Source: Pseudomonadales bacterium
GTDB taxonomy: Bacteria > Pseudomonadota > Gammaproteobacteria > Pseudomonadales > Pseudohongiellaceae
Length of the DNA stretch: 6,471 nt
Assembly (NCBI GenBank): GCA_022360535.1
Contig: JAKSCP010000491.1
Location: 1-6,471, forward strand
Direction of reading: 5' to 3'
Under the pieces are notes generated by a model, which was given only the letters and a program-made list of their open reading frames with translations, did no database searches and was not told the DNA's origin. Positions 1 to 5,748 of this stretch are shown here, in pieces; positions within the stretch are counted from its first letter, which is position 1; each line of letters begins with the position of its first letter. The position numbers and the translations under genes were made by a program.

Positions 1-2
1 AA

Positions 3-7
3 AGAGG
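3..7 (+). promoter_or_regulatory. Ribosome binding site of the regulator (supports TTG start)
   Basis: AGAGG lies 9 bases before the TTG at 17, inside a purine-rich leader covering bases 1-14. No ATG or GTG occurs in frame between the window edge and 17. This spacing is the main reason for accepting the rare TTG start. Confidence 0.6.
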
Positions 8-16
8 AAAAGAGTT

Positions 17-685
17 TTGGCAGAACAACAGGACAAACGCGGCGATACCACTCGAGAAGCGTTATTGGACTCTGCTACGAAAGTATTTGCTGAGTATGGA
101 TTGCACGGAGTCAGTACGCGCACTCTGGCCGCCGAAGCCAATGTGAACCAGGCCCTGATTGGTTACCACTTTGGTGGAAAAGAGGGTTTGTATCACGCGG
201 TGTTCGAAAGCATCGTCGATCAAATGGAATCTCAAATGCAGAGCCGGATTGAAGAGGTCTCGCGGATTCTTGAGTCTGTGCCCAAGTCATTGAGTACCGA
301 TGCACGTCAGAAAACTTACCTGCCTGTGTTACTGGGTATCTGCAATGGCATGTCCGAGATGATGTTGCGGCCTGAAACGAAGTATTGGGCGCAGCTTTTT
401 GGCCGTGAACACAATCAGCCAACTGCAGTGTTTGATCTTATCTATGAACGTTTCATGAAGCGAATCATCCAGGTGCTCACCGGATTGGTATCTGTGATCC
501 GCGATGAGCAGGATCAGACTGTGGTTCGCACCATCAGCATCGGCATACTTGCGCAAATAATTATCTGGCGCATGGCGAGGGAAGGTGTGTTGAGAATCAT
601 GGGCTGGAAAGAGATAGAGGAAAAAGAACTTGTCATTGCGCAACAGGCTATCGCCCGCAATGTCACTGCGCTGGTAAACGGCTGA
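17..685 (+). CDS. cecR: TetR-family transcriptional regulator, CecR (YbiH)-like
   Basis: Predicted DNA-binding repressor of this efflux operon, 222 residues against about 223 for E. coli CecR. The N-terminal TetR helix-turn-helix spans about residues 11-58, with the recognition region at 33-52 and the family-typical ending GYHFGGKEGLY at 49-59. The rest is an all-helical ligand and dimerisation domain. Its FGREHNQPTAVF stretch (128-139) and MGWKEIEEKEL (195-205) align with matching stretches of E. coli CecR, which makes it more than a generic TetR. In E. coli, CecR heads the ybhGFSR operon and affects sensitivity to cefoperazone and chloramphenicol. Here it precedes the adaptor gene by 11 bases on the same strand, so it is probably co-transcribed and autoregulated (inference). 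The start is TTG, chosen for the AGAGG at 3-7. The frame stays open to the window edge, so a start further left cannot be excluded. The ligand is unknown. Confidence 0.88.
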   Translation: MAEQQDKRGDTTREALLDSATKVFAEYGLHGVSTRTLAAEANVNQALIGYHFGGKEGLYHAVFESIVDQMESQMQSRIEEVSRILESVPKSLSTDARQKTYLPVLLGICNGMSEMMLRPETKYWAQLFGREHNQPTAVFDLIYERFMKRIIQVLTGLVSVIRDEQDQTVVRTISIGILAQIIIWRMAREGVLRIMGWKEIEEKELVIAQQAIARNVTALVNG

Positions 686-688
686 GGA
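684..688 (+). promoter_or_regulatory. Ribosome binding site of the adaptor gene, overlapping the regulator stop
   Basis: GAGGA begins inside the regulator's TGA stop (683-685) and lies 8 bases before the adaptor ATG at 697. Ribosomes finishing the regulator therefore sit on this site, so the two genes are probably translationally coupled. Confidence 0.65.
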
Positions 689-696
689 ACAAAACT

Positions 697-1674
697 ATGA
701 AAACTCGTTTAATAGCATTAGCAAGTCTCGTCGTGGTAGGTGGATCACTGGTCTTACTATCTGGAAACTCTCCTGTCGCACAGGAGACAGGTCTCACTCT
801 TTACGGGAATGTTGATGTGCGTGAGGTGAATATGGCCTTCAGACAGTCAGGTCGATTGCAATCGGTATTAGTGGAAGAAGGTGATTCTGTAGTAAGTGGC
901 GACATCATTGCTGGTCTGGACAATGATCTGCTTACGGAGCAGCGCAATCGAGCAGCGACTGAAGTGCAACGGGCACAGGCACAGCTGGATAAATTAGAGA
1001 ACGGATCCAGGCCTCAGGAAATCGCTCGCGCTGAAGCCGAGATCAATCGTATTGAAGCAACGATAAACAGACTGCAGCTTGACCTTGAGCGGCAGAATGA
1101 GTTGCTGGAGCCTGGCGCTTCCAGCGCCAAGCACGTGGAATTGCTGCAGTCTTCATTGGCCGAAGCCGAAGCGCTACGAGACGCCGCACAACAGTCTTTG
1201 GATTTATTGGAAGAAGGACCACGCCAGGAAGATATCGATGCTGCGGCGGCACAGCTTGCTCAGGCTCAGTCAAATCTTACTCTGGCGGAAATTGCACTGG
1301 CAGATGCGTCGCTGACTGCACCTGCGGAAGGAATTATCACCTCCAGGGTACTGGAGCCGGGCGCTGTGGTAAGTAGTCGCGATACTGTAGCCGTGCTGAC
1401 GTTGACTGATCGCTACTACGTCCGGGCTTACGTCGAAGAGACCGCCCTGGGACTGGTAGCTCCAGGTACACGCGTCAGTATTCGCAGCGATTCCAGCTCA
1501 ACCAGCTATCCCGGTACCGTTGGCTTTGTCTCCCCGCGCGCAGAATTTACCCCGCGCTCTGTAGAGACTGAAGCGCTGCGTAGCGACCTGGTCTACCGTC
1601 TCCGCATCGAGGTCGATGGAGATGCTGCGGGATTGTTGCAGGGCATGCCGGTTACGGTCGCTGTCGGGTCCTAA
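697..1674 (+). CDS. ybhG: HlyD-family periplasmic adaptor (membrane fusion protein), YbhG-like
   Basis: Adaptor linking the inner membrane ABC transporter to the outer membrane channel, 325 residues. Residues 5-23 form a hydrophobic signal or anchor segment with no lipobox cysteine; signal peptidase I cleavage near A28 is possible. The first beta-barrel and lipoyl half follows (about 33-75, with LTLYGNVDVR at 33-42 as in E. coli YbhG). A long coiled-coil hairpin rich in Ala, Gln, Glu and Leu covers about 76-205. The second lipoyl half starts at LTAPAEG (206-212), and the barrel ends with GFVSPRAEFTP and DLVYRLRIEV near the C-terminus, both close to YbhG. The hairpin contains two similar turns, L100-I109 and L171-I180 (G-x-R-x-x-E/D-I pattern, also in E. 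coli YbhG). Its tip has R132, L136 and S143, matching the RxxxLxxxxxxS docking motif of TolC-binding adaptors. The pump assignment is firm; the exported substrate is not readable from sequence. Confidence 0.93.
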   Translation: MKTRLIALASLVVVGGSLVLLSGNSPVAQETGLTLYGNVDVREVNMAFRQSGRLQSVLVEEGDSVVSGDIIAGLDNDLLTEQRNRAATEVQRAQAQLDKLENGSRPQEIARAEAEINRIEATINRLQLDLERQNELLEPGASSAKHVELLQSSLAEAEALRDAAQQSLDLLEEGPRQEDIDAAAAQLAQAQSNLTLAEIALADASLTAPAEGIITSRVLEPGAVVSSRDTVAVLTLTDRYYVRAYVEETALGLVAPGTRVSIRSDSSSTSYPGTVGFVSPRAEFTPRSVETEALRSDLVYRLRIEVDGDAAGLLQGMPVTVAVGS

Positions 1675-1690
1675 AGACGAGCGGATTCAG

Positions 1691-1718
1691 CTGGAGAATT
1701 CCGGAGAATTGGGGAATT
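1691..1718 (+). repeat. Tandem GGAGAATT repeats upstream of the ATPase gene
   Basis: Two adjacent decamers, CTGGAGAATT (1691-1700) and CCGGAGAATT (1701-1710), differ at one base. A shortened third copy, GGGGAATT, follows at 1711-1718. Each copy carries a Shine-Dalgarno-like core. They fill more than half of the 48-base gap between the adaptor stop and the ATPase ATG. Confidence 0.75.
1711..1715 (+). promoter_or_regulatory. Probable ribosome binding site of the ATPase gene
   Basis: GGGGA lies 7 bases before the ATG at 1723, which favours that start. The preceding GGAG at 1703-1706 lies 10 bases before the in-frame TTG at 1717, so both starts have a plausible site. ATG is preferred as the stronger codon. 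Confidence 0.5.
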
Positions 1719-1722
1719 GATA

Positions 1723-3474
1723 ATGCAAAACGAAGCTCAGGTGTCGCTGCCAGAAAACTCCATAGTGGAGATCAGTGCCTTGCACAAGTCTTTTCAGGAC
1801 CTGCAGGCATTGTGTGATGTGACAGCCACTATAGATGCCGGGAAACTGACTGGATTGGTAGGGCCCGATGGTGCGGGTAAAACTACCTTGCTGCGTTGCC
1901 TGGCTGGCCTGCTCAGTCCCACTTCAGGAAGCATCCGCATACTGCAGCAGGATCCGGTGACAGACAGTAGCGAGCTGGTAGAGCAGATCGGTTACATGCC
2001 ACAGCGATTTGGTCTTTACGAAGACTTGAGTGTGATCGAGAACCTGCGGCTCTATGCACAACTCCGCCAAATAGAAACCACACAACGAGACCAGATATTT
2101 GAACAGCTGCTGGAGTTCACCAAACTGGCGCCTTTCCAGCAACGTCGAGCCGGCAAGCTGTCTGGAGGAATGAAACAGAAGCTGGGTTTGGCCTGCGCGT
2201 TGATGTCACGACCCAAGTTGCTGCTTCTTGATGAACCGGGAGTTGGCGTAGATCCGGTTAGTCGCCAGGACTTGTGGCAGATGGTGGACGTGCTCACCGA
2301 AGAAGGCATGGCTGTGGTCTGGGCGACGGCTTATCTCGACGAAGCTGAACAGTGCGAAACCGTATTACTGATGAACGAAGGCAGTCTGGCTTTTGCCGGA
2401 TCACCCACCGAGCTAACTGACAGATTGCACGGTCGCAGCTTTCGAATCTCAGGTATACAGAACCATCCTCGAGAATTATTGAAGGAGGCGTTGCAATTAC
2501 CCGGGGTAATTGATGGCGTAATCCAGGGACGGGCAGTAAGAACGGTGACAGACGCTACCGAGGTAAGAACAGACCTGCAGAATCTCGCTGCGTCAGTTGG
2601 AGGCCAGTTGGAATCTGTCGCACCGCGGTTTGAGGATGCGTTTGTCGATCTCCTGGGTGGAGGACCCGGTGGTCAATCGGCTCTTGCAGAGCAGATGGAA
2701 ACGGTGAGCCTGGGTGAACAGAACGTAGTCGAATGTCGCAACCTAACCAAGCGTTTTGGTAGTTTCGCTGCCACTGATAATGTGAGTTTTACCGTAAACC
2801 AAGGCGAAATATTTGGCCTGCTGGGGCCGAATGGTGCAGGCAAATCTACTACCTTCAAAATGTTATGCGGCTTACTCAAACCTACTGAGGGTACAGCTCG
2901 CGTTGCTGGTCTTGATCTTTCACGTTCTACAACAGAAGCGAAACTTAAACTGGGATACATGGCACAAAAGTTCTCGCTCTATGGTCTGCTTTCTGTCGAG
3001 CAGAACCTGGACTTCTTTGCTGGTGTGTATGGATTGACTGGGGCCACCAAGAAATCTCGTATCGAAGAGATGGTTGAAACCTTTCAATTGCAGGCGTACT
3101 TAACGAGCAGCCCAGACAATCTTCCCCTTGGATTCAAACAGCGGCTGGCCCTGGCGTGCGCAACCATGCATCGACCTCCAGTATTGTTTTTGGATGAACC
3201 CACCTCCGGTGTGGACCCGATCACTCGACGCGAGTTCTGGACTCATATTAACGGTCTGGTAGGAAAAGGCGTGACGGTCATGGTGACGACTCACTTCATG
3301 GACGAGGCGGAATACTGTGATCGCATCGCCCTGATGTACAACGCAAAGCTTATTGCGCTGGATTCCACGGACAACATAAAAGCCAGCATGGCGGGCCCAC
3401 AAGAGGACCTGACTATGGAACAGGCTTTTATTCGTTTGATAAAGCAAAGTGATCTTCAACGAGAGGCGGCGTAA
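1723..3474 (+). CDS. ybhF: ABC transporter ATPase with two fused nucleotide-binding domains, YbhF-like
   Basis: Cytoplasmic motor supplying both ATPase domains of the pump; 583 residues from the ATG (585 from TTG 1717) against about 578 in E. coli. Domain 1: Walker A GPDGAGKT 47-54, Q-loop Q94, signature LSGGMKQ 146-152, Walker B LLLLDEP 166-172 with catalytic E171, but Ala203 where the H-loop histidine belongs (ATAYLDEAE). A linker with PRFEDAFVDLLGG (about 301-313), also present in E. coli YbhF, joins the domains. Domain 2: Walker A GPNGAGKS 368-375, Q415, a degenerate signature LPLGFKQ 467-473, Walker B VLFLDEP 487-493 with E492, and H524 in TTHFMDEAE. The two ATP sites should therefore be unequal. 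E. coli YbhF also lacks the first histidine (Ser, from memory) and has LPLGFKQ, so this is a family trait rather than decay. The gene lies between the adaptor and the permeases. E. coli YbhF has been linked to tetracycline and cation export. Confidence 0.94.
   Translation: MQNEAQVSLPENSIVEISALHKSFQDLQALCDVTATIDAGKLTGLVGPDGAGKTTLLRCLAGLLSPTSGSIRILQQDPVTDSSELVEQIGYMPQRFGLYEDLSVIENLRLYAQLRQIETTQRDQIFEQLLEFTKLAPFQQRRAGKLSGGMKQKLGLACALMSRPKLLLLDEPGVGVDPVSRQDLWQMVDVLTEEGMAVVWATAYLDEAEQCETVLLMNEGSLAFAGSPTELTDRLHGRSFRISGIQNHPRELLKEALQLPGVIDGVIQGRAVRTVTDATEVRTDLQNLAASVGGQLESVAPRFEDAFVDLLGGGPGGQSALAEQMETVSLGEQNVVECRNLTKRFGSFAATDNVSFTVNQGEIFGLLGPNGAGKSTTFKMLCGLLKPTEGTARVAGLDLSRSTTEAKLKLGYMAQKFSLYGLLSVEQNLDFFAGVYGLTGATKKSRIEEMVETFQLQAYLTSSPDNLPLGFKQRLALACATMHRPPVLFLDEPTSGVDPITRREFWTHINGLVGKGVTVMVTTHFMDEAEYCDRIALMYNAKLIALDSTDNIKASMAGPQEDLTMEQAFIRLIKQSDLQREAA
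2494..2512. repeat. Perfect 19-base palindrome inside the ATPase gene
   Basis: CAATTACCC (2494-2502), one central G (2503), then GGGTAATTG (2504-2512), the exact reverse complement of the left arm. It lies within codons 258-264 of the ATPase, after the first nucleotide-binding domain. As RNA it could form an 8-base-pair stem with a CGG loop. No T-run follows, so it is not an intrinsic terminator. The symmetry resembles a dimeric regulator site, but no function can be shown from sequence. Confidence 0.7.
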
Positions 3475-3477
3475 GGG

Positions 3478-4599
3478 ATGGCCGCCAATTCACGAACAGC
3501 AAGTCGAACTCTGGCGTTGATTCAGAAGGAAAGCCTGCAGGTTGTGCGGGACCCCTCAGCGTTGCTGATTGCCTTTATTCTGCCGGTAGTGATGCTGTTT
3601 TTGTTTGCCTACGCCGTATCACTGGATATTCAAAGGGTGAAAATCGGCGTGGTGCTTGAGTCAGATACGCCCAAGTCTGTCGCACTAGCCTCTTACCTTG
3701 GTGGCACCCGTTACTTCGAAGTTCATCCAGCTCGCAGTGCCGAGCAACTAGGGGCTCGCCTGGTGTCCGGTGACCTGAAGGGCTACGTGTTGATACCTGG
3801 CAATCTTGAACAGCGCGTTGCACAGGGCAACCAGCCGCTCGTGCAAATCATCACTGATGCTTCTCAGCCCAATACGGCGAATTTTGTAGCCGGTTACGCG
3901 CAGGGAGCGGTACAGCGTTGGTTCTCCGAACAACCGTCGTTAGCAGGTCCTCGAATCAATATCGAAGCACGTTACTGGTACAACCCGTCGATAGACAGTC
4001 GTCAGTTCTTAATTCCCGGTGCAATAGGCATCATCATGACAATGATCGGTACTCTGCTCACTGCTCTGGTGATGGCAAGGGAATGGGAGCGGGGCACTAT
4101 GGAGGCTCTGCTCTCCACGCCAGCACGGGTGAATGAAATCATCATAGGCAAGGTGTTGCCATACTTCGTGCTGGGTATGCTGGCATCCACTATCGCTTCG
4201 CTGATTTCGTTGTTTGTCTTTGGCATACCTCTGCGCGGCAGTTTGTTTGCTTTACTTATTGTTTCCGCTGTCTTCATGTTGCCGGCCCTAGGTCAGGGCT
4301 TGGTGATCTCCGTAGTCGCAAAGAATCAATTCATCGCTTCACAACTGGCATTATTGTCGGGATTCTTGCCCGCCTTTTTGCTTTCGGGGTTTCTGTTTGA
4401 AATAGACTCGATGCCACAGGTCATTCAGTACATTACCAACGTAGTGGCTGCCAAATACTACATCTCCTCCCTGCAAACCATTTTTCTGGTTGGTGACGAG
4501 TGGAGCACGCTTCTTCCTAACGTTCTATACATGGGATTACTTGGGGCGTTGTTTCTGGGCATTTCTCGCCTGAAGACCCGGCGCAGTCTGGAGGGGTGA
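3478..4599 (+). CDS. ybhS: ABC-2 type permease, YbhS-like
   Basis: Inner membrane subunit of the pump, 373 residues against about 377 for E. coli YbhS. The topology is typical of ABC-2 exporters: a short cytoplasmic start ending in VRDPSALL, a first membrane helix at about 28-48, a large periplasmic domain at about 50-175, then a cluster of about five helices (roughly 177-200, 224-250, 256-280, 286-307, 344-363). YWYNP at 166-170 precedes the second helix, and the cytoplasmic REWERGTMEALLSTP (201-215) is the family's conserved stretch after that helix, likely to contact the ATPase. The gene ends in a basic tail (RLKTRRS). ATG follows the ATPase stop by only three bases. The nearest Shine-Dalgarno, GAGAGG at 3461-3466, lies inside the ATPase gene, so translational coupling is likely. 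It probably pairs with the next permease as a heterodimer. The substrate is not readable. Confidence 0.92.
   Translation: MAANSRTASRTLALIQKESLQVVRDPSALLIAFILPVVMLFLFAYAVSLDIQRVKIGVVLESDTPKSVALASYLGGTRYFEVHPARSAEQLGARLVSGDLKGYVLIPGNLEQRVAQGNQPLVQIITDASQPNTANFVAGYAQGAVQRWFSEQPSLAGPRINIEARYWYNPSIDSRQFLIPGAIGIIMTMIGTLLTALVMAREWERGTMEALLSTPARVNEIIIGKVLPYFVLGMLASTIASLISLFVFGIPLRGSLFALLIVSAVFMLPALGQGLVISVVAKNQFIASQLALLSGFLPAFLLSGFLFEIDSMPQVIQYITNVVAAKYYISSLQTIFLVGDEWSTLLPNVLYMGLLGALFLGISRLKTRRSLEG
4590..4596 (+). promoter_or_regulatory. Ribosome binding site of the second permease, inside the end of the first
   Basis: GGAGGGG occupies the last codons of the first permease, just before its TGA (4597-4599). 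It lies 11 bases before the ATG at 4608. It overlaps the alternative GTG at 4596 and so cannot serve it, which favours the ATG. Confidence 0.6.
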
Positions 4600-4607
4600 C
4601 GGGAGTT

Positions 4608-5714
4608 ATGAACCTTTTATCCACCAGCTTGCTGGCACAGATAAAGAAAGAGTTCCTCAGTGTACTGCGGGATCCCAAGGCTCGCATGATTCTGGTAGGA
4701 CCACCGTTAATGCAGCTTCTGGTGTTTTCCTTTGCCGCAACGCTGGAAGTGACCAATTCATCGGTTGTGTATCTGGATCATGACAATGGCCGTTGGTCCC
4801 AGGAACTGCAGTATCGTTTGCAACAGTCGTCTTTTGTGGATGATTTGATCGTTGTGTATAACGAGCGGGAGTTTCGCCAGGTCATCGATAACCGTGAGGC
4901 GTTAATCGGGATTAGAGTACCGGACGATTTCAGCCGTCAGCTTTTTGCGGGGGATGTAGCAGATCTGCAGGTCATTGGCGATGGTCGGAGGGCTAACTCC
5001 AGTCAGGTCGCAACCGGCTATGTGCAGACTATTGCCAATGAGCTGGGAGCTCAGATCAATAACGTAGAGCCGACAGACATCGCGGCCATAAGACATTGGT
5101 TTAATCCGAATTTGACCTACCGTTGGTTTGTAGTGCCGTCGCTGGCGGGGATTTTGTCAATGTTTATTGCCTTGATGGTGACATCCTTGTCCATAGCCCG
5201 AGAACGAGAGTTAGGTACCTTCGATCAGCTATTGGTATCCCCATCGAATTCTCTGGAGATCATCGTCGCCAAGTCGATACCGGCGTTGGTAATTGGCTGT
5301 TTGTTGGGCAGTGTGATGATCACCGCTGGCATTGTGGGATTTGGCATAAAGTTTCAGGGATCACTTTTATTTCTGTTTCTCTCGGCAATTTGCTTCATTC
5401 TGTCAGTGATAGGGATAGGCCTGGTTATTTCCTCTGTGTGCGATACGCAACAGCAAGCGATCCTCGGAGCTTTCGCTCTGGCCGTTCCCATGACTCTGAT
5501 GTCTGGTTTCGCTACACCGGTAGAAAATATGCCGCCGTTTCTGGAGGCTGCTTCGCAGCTGGTGCCTCTAAAACACTTCCTGCTCGTGCTGCAGGGGAGT
5601 TTTCTGAAAAACATGACAGCGATGGATGTGCTTAACAACACCATCCCTATGATTCTGATTTCAATCTTTACCCTTTCGTTAGCGGTTTACTTCGTACGCA
5701 GCCGGCTGCAATAA
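4608..5714 (+). CDS. ybhR: ABC-2 type permease, YbhR-like
   Basis: Second inner membrane subunit, 368 residues from ATG 4608, the same length as I recall for E. coli YbhR. A GTG at 4596 in the same frame would add four residues and overlap the first permease's stop, but no usable Shine-Dalgarno precedes it. The N-terminal region matches YbhR closely: an IKKEF...RDP amphipathic stretch, then a first helix at about 27-46 running into FAATLEVTN. A periplasmic domain follows (about 50-170, ending HWFNPNL). The remaining helices lie near 173-197, 224-246, 251-277, 283-304 and 345-363. ARERELGTFDQLLVSP (197-212) is the conserved ABC-2 stretch and differs clearly from its partner's, so the two permeases are ancient paralogues rather than a recent duplication. 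CDTQQQA near 278-284 and SGFATPVENMP near 299-309 are also close to YbhR. It should form the transport channel together with the preceding permease. Confidence 0.92.
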   Translation: MNLLSTSLLAQIKKEFLSVLRDPKARMILVGPPLMQLLVFSFAATLEVTNSSVVYLDHDNGRWSQELQYRLQQSSFVDDLIVVYNEREFRQVIDNREALIGIRVPDDFSRQLFAGDVADLQVIGDGRRANSSQVATGYVQTIANELGAQINNVEPTDIAAIRHWFNPNLTYRWFVVPSLAGILSMFIALMVTSLSIARERELGTFDQLLVSPSNSLEIIVAKSIPALVIGCLLGSVMITAGIVGFGIKFQGSLLFLFLSAICFILSVIGIGLVISSVCDTQQQAILGAFALAVPMTLMSGFATPVENMPPFLEAASQLVPLKHFLLVLQGSFLKNMTAMDVLNNTIPMILISIFTLSLAVYFVRSRLQ

Positions 5715-5736
5715 GGGCCGTAAACCAGGGGGTTAA

Positions 5737-5742
5737 AAGGAG
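5737..5742 (+). promoter_or_regulatory. Strong ribosome binding site of the outer membrane channel gene
   Basis: AAGGAG lies 6 bases before the ATG at 5749, the best Shine-Dalgarno match in the window. The 34-base gap after the second permease shows no hairpin followed by a T-run and no clear promoter, so read-through from the operon is expected. Confidence 0.75.
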
Positions 5743-5748
5743 AGCTTG

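Noticed and set aside
1113..1129. Intrinsic terminator within the adaptor gene
   Set aside because: The stem is strong but is followed by AGCACGTGG, not a T-run, and it lies in the middle of an intact gene.
2321..2345. Loss of the H-loop histidine in the first ATPase domain as a sign of gene decay
   Set aside because: The frame is intact, all other motifs are sharp, and E. coli YbhF also lacks histidine there, so this is a family trait.
3100..3459. A 119-codon open frame on the - strand opposite the second ATPase domain
   Set aside because: It lies opposite strongly conserved Walker B and H-loop coding sequence, has no ribosome binding site that I can see, and resembles no known protein.
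3475..3477. AAGGG directly before the first permease ATG as its ribosome binding site
   Set aside because: It touches the start codon with no spacing. GAGAGG at 3461-3466 with coupling to the ATPase stop is more likely.
5123..5635. A 170-codon open frame on the + strand within the second permease gene
   Set aside because: It lies wholly inside the permease in another frame, its composition is unlike a real protein, and the permease frame matches YbhR throughout.
3478..5714. Recent tandem duplication producing the two permeases
   Set aside because: They share topology and the ABC-2 stretch but differ strongly in sequence, and each resembles its own E. coli counterpart more than its neighbour.
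5715..5748. Terminator or new promoter between the second permease and the channel gene
   Set aside because: I find no stem with a T-run and no convincing -35/-10 pair in these 34 bases, so continuous transcription is the simpler reading.
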